From positions 157,556,393 through 157,620,392 of the forward strand of contig OX465281.1 of assembly GCA_949987705.1 (NCBI GenBank): DNA of 64,000 bases, written 5' to 3'. The notes below the pieces were generated by a model, which saw only the letters and a program-made list of their open reading frames with translations, had not been told where the DNA came from and ran no database searches. The translations under genes and the position numbers were made by a program. The DNA is from Thereva unica (lineage: Eukaryota > Arthropoda > Insecta > Diptera > Therevidae). Below are positions 45,498-55,400 of this stretch, one piece after another (the first letter of the stretch is position 1; each line of letters opens with the position of its first letter).

Positions 45498-46337
45498 ATG
45501 AACCGGATCTTAATTGAAATCTGTTGCTGTTGCGAGGACATCAACTGGACCAGGATAGCGATGCCAGCGGAGATCAACTGGACCAGGATGGCGACTAATG
45601 CAGTCGGCGACCATAGACCAGCGACCATAGACCTTACGGAGCCGGAGATCAACTGGACCAGGATGGCGACTAATGCAGTCGGCGACCATAGACCAGCGAC
45701 CATAGACCTTACGGAGCCGGAGATCAACTGGACCAGGATGGCGACTAATGCAGTCGGCGACCATAGACCAGCGACCATAGACCTTACGGAGCCGGAGATC
45801 AACTGGACCAGGATGGCGACTAATGCAGTCGGCGACCATAGACCAGCGACCATAGACCTCACGGAGCCGGAGATCAACTGGACCAGGATGGCGACTAATG
45901 CAGTCGGCGACCATAGACCAGCGACCATAGACCTTACGGAGCCGGAGATTAAGGGGACCAGGATGGCGACTAATGCAGTCGGCGACCATAGACCAGCGAC
46001 CATAGACCTTACGGAGCCGGAGATCCAGCGGACCAGGATGGCGATGCCAGCGACCATCCACCTAGGTAGCGAGTCCGATGCCGACTCTCTCGATTGGAAT
46101 TTCAGCGAAGATGCTAACTCCCCCTGTACATACGATGAGGGAGATTGGTATAGCAGCGAAGATGCTAACTCCCCCTGTACATACGATGAGGACGATTGGG
46201 ATAATTGGTATAGCAGCGCCCCCAGTTACACCGATATGGATGATTGGCCTGATACCAACGCAGCAGACGATGCCTCGATCCTGTTGTGGACCAGCCCCGA
46301 CTACTCGTGGATATCGGGTATCTTTCAGAACGACTAA
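45498..46337 (+). CDS. 279-aa protein with six 25-aa repeats bearing IDLT (SUMO-interaction-like) motifs
   Basis: From ATG 45498: a short N-terminus with four consecutive Cys (EICCCCEDINW), then six near-identical 25-aa repeats of 75 bp each. Each contains EINWTRMATNAVGDHR and then PATIDLTEP. IDLT followed by acidic residues matches a known form of SUMO-interacting motif, and tandem copies are the architecture of poly-SUMO readers. The C-terminal third is strongly acidic and aromatic, with SEDANSPCTYDE twice, DDWDNWYSS and DMDDWPD, like an acidic activation domain. With the early-type promoter this suggests an early regulator that engages SUMOylated host proteins. That role is inference; the family is not recognised. 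AATAAA lies near 46340. Confidence 0.65.
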   Translation: MNRILIEICCCCEDINWTRIAMPAEINWTRMATNAVGDHRPATIDLTEPEINWTRMATNAVGDHRPATIDLTEPEINWTRMATNAVGDHRPATIDLTEPEINWTRMATNAVGDHRPATIDLTEPEINWTRMATNAVGDHRPATIDLTEPEIKGTRMATNAVGDHRPATIDLTEPEIQRTRMAMPATIHLGSESDADSLDWNFSEDANSPCTYDEGDWYSSEDANSPCTYDEDDWDNWYSSAPSYTDMDDWPDTNAADDASILLWTSPDYSWISGIFQND

Positions 46338-46480
46338 AAAAATAAAATACTAATTAAATACTTATAAATAACTAAACATATATGTAAATACTTAAAACTA
46401 GAATTATATGTACATTTAAAAATAAATAAATTTAAAATACATACATAAAAAAATATTGTATTTAATTCTAATTGAATGTT
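46338..46480. terminator. Shared A/T-rich 3' region of convergent genes
   Basis: Lies between the ends of the 45498 (+) and 46481 (-) genes. It carries several AATAAA-type polyadenylation signals on both strands. Confidence 0.5.
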
Positions 46481-47257
46481 TTAATCGCTTCCACTGCTTT
46501 CCCCCACCTTTTTCACTAAATCGCAGCGAACAGTCTTGTGGTCCTCGGTCATTGTATTGACGAGCATGGTTGAACCCATGAAGGAAATTTCTGGTTGCAG
46601 CGACGATATCTCAACTTTATCGAGGCCGTCAGATGCCTGTTTTGTAAAGCCTAGGGAGGAGGCCCCGCCGATGATAAAGTGCTTCGACTCGGTGACCAAA
46701 TTATCGAGAAACTTGTACCAGAAATTCAAATCGATTACACCCCGATTTGCGTCCTTGAGCTTGCCAACAATCTGCTCAAACAGCTCGATTAGCATGTTGT
46801 AGTCTTCCAACACGCTAGCCGGGTAAAAGGTTTTTATCAATGGATCCTTATGAAGCGCATGAAGTGTGCCCCACAAGGCCTCCCAGTCCTCTTGGGTGCC
46901 GGTAATTTCCAGTCTGTCGAGTGTTTGCGGCTCAGTGTCGGAGAACTTGAGCGGAGTGAATGAATCACTTTCGCTTGTGTAGTAAATTTCAGAATGGAGT
47001 AGTAGATGGCGATCACGCCTCCTCGCCTCCGTGTCGTTGTGGAACTTTAGGAGTATTTTGTCTTCAAAGTGCTGGAGAGTGGCATTCTCGTAGCTACAAG
47101 AGTGTCCATGCACGTCGCTGGCGGGCTTGAGGTGGGTTTCAATGGCGCAAATCTGCTTAAGCTTTAACACGAATGTGCACCATATATTTTGCGGCGTTAT
47201 TACGGGAATTTTGTTGTGTTCCTGGGCATATAAAATGGTCATCAATAACGAGGACAT
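46481..47257 (-). CDS. DUF4419-like protein (258 aa)
   Basis: Minus-strand frame from ATG 47257. Motifs in order match my recollection of the DUF4419 family: a start like YAQEHNKIPVITPQNIW (residues 10-26, the H-x-P-L-x-x-P-D-x-I-W block), ITGTQEDWEAL (118-128, the EGTxEDW block), DLNFWYKF (176-183) and HFIIGG (193-198, the YIxGW position). DUF4419 has no established function; the family is scattered in fungi, bacteria and some viruses. The ATG follows TAAGTAAG directly, so it could have its own late-type start or be the continuation of the upstream frame (47259-47978), one base away. C-terminal residues KKVGESSGSD are hydrophilic. Confidence 0.55.
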   Translation of the reverse strand: MSSLLMTILYAQEHNKIPVITPQNIWCTFVLKLKQICAIETHLKPASDVHGHSCSYENATLQHFEDKILLKFHNDTEARRRDRHLLLHSEIYYTSESDSFTPLKFSDTEPQTLDRLEITGTQEDWEALWGTLHALHKDPLIKTFYPASVLEDYNMLIELFEQIVGKLKDANRGVIDLNFWYKFLDNLVTESKHFIIGGASSLGFTKQASDGLDKVEISSLQPEISFMGSTMLVNTMTEDHKTVRCDLVKKVGESSGSD

Positions 47258-47258
47258 C

Positions 47259-47978
47259 TTACTTACTTATAACGACGTTATATTTCTGGCAGTCAAACTC
47301 ACGTCCCCCTACAATGGACGCTGTTTTCAGGTCATAGATACCGTGGTAGCATCGCGGAAATTCAGAAATTAGCAGCCGAGGCAGGAACGATACGTGGTCG
47401 CGCAAGAGCGCATAGTTTTTGGTGACCTTGTATCGGAATATTGGCTGTGTGCTGAAAAAGTTGATAACAAACAGCCATTTGACAAACCACATGGGATATT
47501 CCGATACATTGTCGATGTGCTTGTACTTGGGTACGTAGTATAGGTCTTCGCGGGGGTTATAGACGCGCTTAGAGATGGGCAGGTCGCGGTTAAAGATGGA
47601 TATCTTGAGGCTGTCGGTTAGCGGGACAAATACGGGCAAATCGAGTTCGTTTTCGCCTAAAAAGTCGTTGTTGTCGCCGAAAACTACGAGCACCTGGCCG
47701 CTCTGGAAGATGGACCTCATCATGTTTTTGTTGAATTTGTTTAGGGTATTGGCACCGTTCATAAATACCAAGTACACTACATTACGGCCATCTATGTTTT
47801 GGCGAATAATGTACTGGAATAATACGTAGAGGTGCTCGTTACTGTTTAGAAACAGGGCCTCAATGCGAAAATTGACATGGTCGGCCATCAGGAAAGACTG
47901 CATCTTGGGCTGGCCATCGAGCACGTCGTTGAAACAGAAGAAAGTCACCGCGCCGCGCATCGGCGGGCAGGGAGCCAT
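47259..47978 (-). CDS. 239-aa protein directly upstream of the DUF4419-like frame
   Basis: First ATG in frame is at 47978; the frame is open further up only from GTG. Landmarks: FFCFNDVLDGQ, LYVLFQYIIRQNIDGRNVVY, VVFGDNNDFLGENELDLPVF, WFVKWLFVINFF and PRCYHGIYDLKTASIVGG. Family not recognised. It ends AGTAAGTAAG, and the next frame's ATG lies one base after its stop. A second frame at 47860-48045 (NHRVFVVKNFIEGNGSLPA) also looks protein-like just upstream, so a frameshift near 47960 is possible and the true N-terminus uncertain. It may be one broken gene with the DUF4419-like frame or a tight gene pair. Confidence 0.5.
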   Translation of the reverse strand: MAPCPPMRGAVTFFCFNDVLDGQPKMQSFLMADHVNFRIEALFLNSNEHLYVLFQYIIRQNIDGRNVVYLVFMNGANTLNKFNKNMMRSIFQSGQVLVVFGDNNDFLGENELDLPVFVPLTDSLKISIFNRDLPISKRVYNPREDLYYVPKYKHIDNVSEYPMWFVKWLFVINFFSTQPIFRYKVTKNYALLRDHVSFLPRLLISEFPRCYHGIYDLKTASIVGGREFDCQKYNVVISK

Positions 47979-48110
47979 TGCCCTCGATGAAATTTTTGAC
48001 CACAAAGACGCGGTGGTTCTTTTCGATCGGTGCACCCCCCGACAAGCATGCCTAATAAACTAAAGCCAAATAATAAACTCGAAATCGTCATTCTCCTTAT
48101 CTATATTTAT

Positions 48111-48350
48111 TTATTCTAGATTGAAAATCGAGAGCCTGGGTCTGTGTCCCGCGATGTATGGGTTGAAGCGCGGCCTGCGCGGCTGCTTAAAGGCGATCTC
48201 AATCTCTCCATTTATGTACGCGGGCAGGTCGATTGGTGTCGGTGTCTGGTGCGCTCCGCTCTTCAGGTATGCGACGAGCACATCGATGTTTGGGTCGTCT
48301 ATCAGGTGCCGGTTGGCAATGATGCCTCCTTTCTTGATGACGGTCGCCAT
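48111..48350 (-). CDS. Small protein (79 aa), family not recognised
   Basis: ATG at 48350. The protein starts MATVIKKGGIIANRHLID and ends in a Pro/Arg-rich stretch, FKQPRRPRFNPYIAGHRPRL. No membrane segment or Cys motif. It is divergent from the metalloprotease gene with a 108-bp spacer holding three copies of a 29-bp repeat. Short but well placed in a compact gene island. It may be a C-terminal remnant of something larger. Confidence 0.4.
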   Translation of the reverse strand: MATVIKKGGIIANRHLIDDPNIDVLVAYLKSGAHQTPTPIDLPAYINGEIEIAFKQPRRPRFNPYIAGHRPRLSIFNLE

Positions 48351-48381
48351 CGAACTGTCAACTGGTGGGAAACTTGCGGGA

Positions 48382-48455
48382 CGACAGCGGTCAGATTGAA
48401 CTGGCGCGGTCGACAGCGGTCAGATTGAACTGGCGCGGACGACAGCGGTCAGATA
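48382..48455. repeat. 29-bp direct repeat, two full and one partial copy, in a divergent promoter region
   Basis: CGACAGCGGTCAGATTGAAC followed by TGGCGCGG(T/A) starts at 48382, 48411 and 48440. The last copy runs into AGATAAGG just before the metalloprotease ATG. It could be a protein-binding repeat or a simple tandem duplication. Confidence 0.8.
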
Positions 48456-48457
48456 AG
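48453..48457 (+). promoter_or_regulatory. ATAAG late-promoter-like motif
   Basis: AGATAAGGATG places a DTAAG motif one base upstream of the metalloprotease start codon. Confidence 0.5.
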
Positions 48458-48458
48458 G

Positions 48459-49040
48459 ATGCAATTGTTGTTTCTAGTCATTGCCGGGATCGGCGTTATT
48501 GTGATAATTTACTACCGTATACCCAGCCACGCTAGTCTAACGTACAAAGTGTCAAGGCATTATGGCAAAATGAATTTTCCATTGGCGATAATTATAGACG
48601 ACAAATTTATCAAGATTAGGGGTCAGCGCGAATCATTCGAAGAAGTCGTTAAACACTTTGCCGATAAAACTGACATTGATTTCTTTAAATTGTCGACAGC
48701 CAAGGGTCCACGAAAAAAGGCCGCGAACGAGATTGTCGTTAGAAATGTTTACGGAAATCACGGCTGTCCAGATGTCTTTGATGGCGAGGGCAATGTGCTG
48801 GCGCATGCGACCTTGCCACCCGGAAAGAAATTGTGCTTCGACGCAGCGGAGTCATGGACAAGGCAAATGCTCTTTACTACCACCGTGCACGAGCTTGGTC
48901 ACATCTTGGGGCTGCTACACTGCAGCGACCAGAAATCTGTGATGAACCCCTTCTACTCCAACAACTCGCGGGGACTCACACCATATGACGTAGAGTGCCT
49001 ACACGCCATATATCCATTTTTAAGAGGTCAGAGGTCATAA
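48459..49040 (+). CDS. Matrixin (M10A) metalloprotease
   Basis: 193-aa zinc endopeptidase. An N-terminal signal or anchor (LLFLVIAGIGVIVIIYY) precedes a catalytic domain. It has the structural zinc/calcium region DGEGNVLAHATLPP, the catalytic zinc site HELGHILGLLH (three His plus Glu) and the Met-turn SVMNPFY. Matrixins cut extracellular matrix proteins, and insect viruses use them to breach basement membranes and degrade tissue. There is no cysteine-switch propeptide and no hemopexin domain, so it is a minimal enzyme, as in granulovirus-type viral copies. The frame is intact. The last about 50 bp of the gene are duplicated at 49430-49481 as the start of the neighbouring tandem array. It is probably late-expressed given ATAAG next to the ATG. 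Confidence 0.88.
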   Translation: MQLLFLVIAGIGVIVIIYYRIPSHASLTYKVSRHYGKMNFPLAIIIDDKFIKIRGQRESFEEVVKHFADKTDIDFFKLSTAKGPRKKAANEIVVRNVYGNHGCPDVFDGEGNVLAHATLPPGKKLCFDAAESWTRQMLFTTTVHELGHILGLLHCSDQKSVMNPFYSNNSRGLTPYDVECLHAIYPFLRGQRS

Positions 49041-49429
49041 AAGTGCACCGCGCAATTTTCAACTCGAGCTGCTCAACCCGAGGAGCTGCACGCCTCGAGG
49101 AGCTCTAGCCATTCTTAATCATTAATTATTAATTAAAAAAACTTTAGGCGGTAGGGAGCTGCCTGCTTCACTCCTCACCAACTAAAGTTTAATGAGTGAA
49201 TGGGTCGCGCGCGAAGCCACCGCTCAATATATAGTCGAGTTGCAGGAAAAAGCTCTTTTGTATGAAAATGTCTAAAGGCGCGTGACGGAATGACAAAAAT
49301 GCTCAGTCTGCCGCTGACCGCCGACGAGTGCAGATCTAGACAAGTTTTTTTTACAGCACCGACAGAGATCGGCATGCTCTCAAGCTCACACAGTCCTTGA
49401 CAAGGCGCTTAAAGTCGCCAAACTTGAGG
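48989..49429. repeat. Left half-unit: metalloprotease tail, spacer and subtilase tail
   Basis: 441-bp unit joining the end of the metalloprotease gene to a 50-bp copy of the subtilase tail (49380-49429 matches 60415-60464). At 49430 the metalloprotease tail begins again. From 49032 on, its sequence matches the terminal half-unit at 60067-60464. It records the original metalloprotease-spacer-subtilase order before amplification. Confidence 0.85.
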
Positions 49430-49472
49430 CGTAGAGTGCCTACACGCCATATATCCATTTTTAAGAGGTCAG

Positions 49473-52400
49473 AGGTCATAAAAGTGCACCGCGCAATTTT
49501 CAACTCGAGCTGCTCAACCCGAGGAGCTGCACGCCTCGAGGAGCTCTAGCCATTCTTAATCATTAATTATTAATTAAAAAAAACTTTAGGCGGTAGGGAG
49601 CTGCCTGCTTCACTCCTCACCAACTAAAGTTTAATGAGTGAATGGGTCGCGCGCGAAGCCACCGCTCAATATATAGTCGAGTTGCAGGAAAAAGCTCTTT
49701 TGTATGAAAATGTCTAAAGGCGCGTGACGGCATGACAAAAATGCTCAGTCTGCCGCTGACCGCCGACGAGTGCAGACCTCTGGTACATTTTTGAGGCTCG
49801 AACAAATAGGGGATTACTGCGTGGTGCGGTCAATTGTATTAAAGTGGTGTTTGGAGCGGATAAAACCAGTTTGTAACGGCAGAGACAAGGTGCTGGCCGG
49901 ACTAGCAGAGACGAGTTGCAGTATAGACACTGCTGTCAAGTCGCCAGTGGGCTAGATCAAGGCGGGCAGTGGTTTCAAGGTCATAAAAGTGCACCGCGCA
50001 ATTTTCAACTCGAGCTGCTCAACCCGAGGAGCTGCACGCCTCGAGGAGCTCTAGCCATTCTTAATCATTAATTATTAATTAAAAAAAACTTTAGGCGGTA
50101 GGGAGCTGCCTGCTTCACTCCTCACCAACTAAAGTCTAATGAGTGAATGGGTCGCGCGCGAAGCCACCGCTCAATATATAGTCGAGTTGCAGGAAAAAGC
50201 TCTTTTGTATGAAAATGTCTAAAGGCGCGTGACGGAATGACAAAAATGCTCAGTCTGCCGCTGACCGCCGACGAGTGCAGACCTCTGGTACATTTTTGAG
50301 GCTCGAACAAATAGGGGATTACTGCGTGGTGCGGTCAATTGTATTAAAGTGGTGTTTGGAGCGGATAAAACCAGTTTGTAACGGCAGAGACAAGGTGCTG
50401 GCCGGACTAGCAGAGACGAGTTGCAGTATAGACACTGCTGTCAAGTCGCCAGTGGGCTAGATCAAGGCGGGCAGTGGTTTCAAGGTCATAAAAGTGCACC
50501 GCGCAATTTTCAACTCGAGCTGCTCAACCCGAGGAGCTGCACGCCTCGAGGAGCTCTAGCCATTCTTAATCATTAATTATTAATTAAAAAAAACTTTAGG
50601 CGGTAGGGAGCTGCCTGCTTCACTCCTCACCAACTAAAGTTTAATGAGTGAATGGGTCGCGCGCGAAGCCACCGCTCAATATATAGTCGAGTTGCAGGAA
50701 AAAGCTCTTTTGTATGAAAATGTCTAAAGGCGCGTGACGGAATGACAAAAATGCTCAGTCTGCCGCTGACCGCCGACGAGTGCAGACCTCTGGTACATTT
50801 TTGAGGCTCGAACAAATAGGGGATTACTGCGTGGTGCGGTCAATTGTATTAAAGTGGTGTTTGGAGCGGATAAAACCAGTTTGTAACGGCAGAGACAAGG
50901 TGCTGGCCGGACTAGCAGAGACGAGTTGCAGTATAGACACTGCTGTCAAGTCGCCAGTGGGCTAGATCAAGGCGGGCAGTGGTTTCAAGGTCATAAAAGT
51001 GCACCGCGCAATTTTCAACTCGAGCTGCTCAACCCGAGGAGCTGCACGCCTCGAGGAGCTCTAGCCATTCTTAATCATTAATTATTAATTAAAAAAAACT
51101 TTAGGCGGTAGGGAGCTGCCTGCTTCACTCCTCACCAACTAAAGTTTAATGAGTGAATGGGTCGCGCGCGAAGCCACCGCTCAATATATAGTCGAGTTGC
51201 AGGAAAAAGCTCTTTTGTATGAAAATGTCTAAAGGCGCGTGACGGAATGACAAAAATGCTCAGTCTGCCGCTGACCGCCGACGAGTGCAGACCTCTGGTA
51301 CATTTTTGAGGCTCGAACAAATAGGGGATTACTGCGTGGTGCGGTCAATTGTATTAAAGTGGTGTTTGGAGCGGATAAAACCAGTTTGTAACGGCAGAGA
51401 CAAGGTGCTGGCCGGACTAGCAGAGACGAGTTGCAGTATAGACACTGCTGTCAAGTCGCCAGTGGGCTAGATCAAGGCGGGCAGTGGTTTCAAGGTCATA
51501 AAAGTGCACCGCGCAATTTTCAACTCGAGCTGCTCAACCCGAGGAGCTGCACGCCTCGAGGAGCTCTAGCCATTCTTAATCATTAATTATTAATTAAAAA
51601 AAACTTTAGGCGGTAGGGAGCTGCCTGCTTCACTCCTCACCAACTAAAGTTTAATGAGTGAATGGGTCGCGCGCGAAGCCACCGCTCAATATATAGTCGA
51701 GTTGCAGGAAAAAGCTCTTTTGTATGAAAATGTCTAAAGGCGCGTGACGGAATGACAAAAATGCTCAGTCTGCCGCTGACCGCCGACGAGTGCAGACCTC
51801 TGGTACATTTTTGAGGCTCGAACAAATAGGGGATTACTGCGTGGTGCGGTCAATTGTATTAAAGTGGTGTTTGGAGCGGATAAAACCAGTTTGTAACGGC
51901 AGAGACAAGGTGCTGGCCGGACTAGCAGAGACGAGTTGCAGTATAGACACTGCTGTCAAGTCGCCAGTGGGCTAGATCAAGGCGGGCAGTGGTTTCAAGG
52001 TCATAAAAGTGCACCGCGCAATTTTCAACTCGAGCTGCTCAACCCGAGGAGCTGCACGCCTCGAGGAGCTCTAGCCATTCTTAATCATTAATTATTAATT
52101 AAAAAAAACTTTAGGCGGTAGGGAGCTGCCTGCTTCACTCCTCACCAACTAAAGTTTAATGAGTGAATGGGTCGCGCGCGAAGCCACCGCTCAATATATA
52201 GTCGAGTTGCAGGAAAAAGCTCTTTTGTATGAAAATGTCTAAAGGCGCGTGACGGAATGACAAAAATGCTCAGTCTGCCGCTGACCGCCGACGAGTGCAG
52301 ACCTCTGGTACATTTTTGAGGCTCGAACAAATAGGGGATTACTGCGTGGTGCGGTCAATTGTATTAAAGTGGTGTTTGGAGCGGATAAAACCAGTTTGTA

Positions 52401-55400
52401 ACGGCAGAGACAAGGTGCTGGCCGGACTAGCAGAGACGAGTTGCAGTATAGACACTGCTGTCAAGTCGCCAGTGGGCTAGATCAAGGCGGGCAGTGGTTT
52501 CTAGGTCATAAAAGTGCACCGCGCAATTTTCAACTCGAGCTGCTCAACCCGAGGAGCTGCACGCCTCGAGGAGCTCTAGCCATTCTTAATCATTAATTAT
52601 TAATTAAAAAAAACTTTAGGCGGTAGGGAGCTGCCTGCTTCACTCCTCACCAACTAAAGTTTAATGAGTGAATGGGTCGCGCGCGAAGCCACCGCTCAAT
52701 ATATAGTCGAGTTGCAGGAAAAAGCTCTTTTGTATGAAAATGTCTAAAGGCGCGTGACGGAATGACAAAAATGCTCAGTCTGCCGCTGACCGCCGACGAG
52801 TGCAGACCTCTGGTACATTTTTGAGGCTCGAACAAATAGGGGATTACTGCGTGGTGCGGTCAATTGTATTAAAGTGGTGTTTGGAGCGGATAAAACCAGT
52901 TTGTAACGGCAGAGACAAGGTGCTGGCCGGACTAGCAGAGACGAGTTGCAGTATAGACACTGCTGTCAAGTCGCCAGTGGGCTAGATCAAGGCGGGCAGT
53001 GGTTTCAAGGTCATAAAAGTGCACCGCGCAATTTTCAACTCGAGCTGCTCAACCCGAGGAGCTGCACGCCTCGAGGAGCTCTAGCCATTCTTAATCATTA
53101 ATTATTAATTAAAAAAAACTTTAGGCGGTAGGGAGCTGCCTGCTTCACTCCTCACCAACTAAAGTTTAATGAGTGAATGGGTCGCGCGCGAAGCCACCGC
53201 TCAATATATAGTCGAGTTGCAGGAAAAAGCTCTTTTGTATGAAAATGTCTAAAGGCGCGTGACGGAATGACAAAAATGCTCAGTCTGCCGCTGACCGCCG
53301 ACGAGTGCAGACCTCTGGTACATTTTTGAGGCTCGAACAAATAGGGGATTACTGCGTGGTGCGGTCAATTGTATTAAAGTGGTGTTTGGAGCGGATAAAA
53401 CCAGTTTGTAACGGCAGAGACAAGGTGCTGGCCGGACTAGCAGAGACGAGTTGCAGTATAGACACTGCTGTCAAGTCGCCAGTGGGCTAGATCAAGGCGG
53501 GCAGTGGTTTCAAGGTCATAAAAGTGCACCGCGCAATTTTCAACTCGAGCTGCTCAACCCGAGGAGCTGCACGCCTCGAGGAGCTCTAGCCATTCTTAAT
53601 CATTAATTATTAATTAAAAAAAACTTTAGGCGGTAGGGAGCTGCCTGCTTCACTCCTCACCAACTAAAGTTTAATGAGTGAATGGGTCGCGCGCGAAGCC
53701 ACCGCTCAATATATAGTCGAGTTGCAGGAAAAAGCTCTTTTGTATGAAAATGTCTAAAGGCGCGTGACGGAATGACAAAAATGCTCAGTCTGCCGCTGAC
53801 CGCCGACGAGTGCAGACCTCTGGTACATTTTTGAGGCTCGAACAAATAGGGGATTACTGCGTGGTGCGGTCAATTGTATTAAAGTGGTGTTTGGAGCGGA
53901 TAAAACCAGTTTGTAACGGCAGAGACAAGGTGCTGGCCGGACTAGCAGAGACGAGTTGCAGTATAGACACTGCTGTCAAGTCGCCAGTGGGCTAGATCAA
54001 GGCGGGCAGTGGTTTCAAGGTCATAAAAGTGCACCGCGCAATTTTCAACTCGAGCTGCTCAACCCGAGGAGCTGCACGCCTCGAGGAGCTCTAGCCATTC
54101 TTAATCATTAATTATTAATTAAAAAAAACTTTAGGCGGTAGGGAGCTGCCTGCTTCACTCCTCACCAACTAAAGTTTAATGAGTGAATGGGTCGCGCGCG
54201 AAGCCACCGCTCAATATATAGTCGAGTTGCAGGAAAAAGCTCTTTTGTATGAAAATGTCTAAAGGCGCGTGACGGAATGACAAAAATGCTCAGTCTGCCG
54301 CTGACCGCCGACGAGTGCAGACCTCTGGTACATTTTTGAGGCTCGAACAAATAGGGGATTACTGCGTGGTGCGGTCAATTGTATTAAAGTGGTGTTTGGA
54401 GCGGATAAAACCAGTTTGTAACGGCAGAGACAAGGTGCTGGCCGGACTAGCAGAGACGAGTTGCAGTATAGACACTGCTGTCAAGTCGCCAGTGGGCTAG
54501 ATCAAGGCGGGCAGTGGTTTCAAGGTCATAAAAGTGCACCGCGCAATTTTCAACTCGAGCTGCTCAACCCGAGGAGCTGCACGCCTCGAGGAGCTCTAGC
54601 CATTCTTAATCATTAATTATTAATTAAAAAAAACTTTAGGCGGTAGGGAGCTGCCTGCTTCACTCCTCACCAACTAAAGTTTAATGAGTGAATGGGTCGC
54701 GCGCGAAGCCACCGCTCAATATATAGTCGAGTTGCAGGAAAAAGCTCTTTTGTATGAAAATGTCTAAAGGCGCGTGACGGAATGACAAAAATGCTCAGTC
54801 TGCCGCTGACCGCCGACGAGTGCAGACCTCTGGTACATTTTTGAGGCTCGAACAAATAGGGGATTACTGCGTGGTGCGGTCAATTGTATTAAAGTGGTGT
54901 TTGGAGCGGATAAAACCAGTTTGTAACGGCAGAGACAAGGTGCTGGCCGGACTAGCAGAGACGAGTTGCAGTATAGACACTGCTGTCAAGTCGCCAGTGG
55001 GCTAGATCAAGGCGGGCAGTGGTTTCAAGGTCATAAAAGTGCACCGCGCAATTTTCAACTCGAGCTGCTCAACCCGAGGAGCTGCACGCCTCGAGGAGCT
55101 CTAGCCATTCTTAATCATTAATTATTAATTAAAAAAAACTTTAGGCGGTAGGGAGCTGCCTGCTTCACTCCTCACCAACTAAAGTTTAATGAGTGAATGG
55201 GTCGCGCGCGAAGCCACCGCTCAATATATAGTCGAGTTGCAGGAAAAAGCTCTTTTGTATGAAAATGTCTAAAGGCGCGTGACGGAATGACAAAAATGCT
55301 CAGTCTGCCGCTGACCGCCGACGAGTGCAGACCTCTGGTACATTTTTGAGGCTCGAACAAATAGGGGATTACTGCGTGGTGCGGTCAATTGTATTAAAGT

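Noticed and set aside
45488..46061. Long minus-strand frames (about 185 codons) opposite the IDLT-repeat gene
   Set aside because: They are mirror images of 75-bp tandem repeats whose length is a multiple of three, so every frame stays open; there is no promoter or domain.
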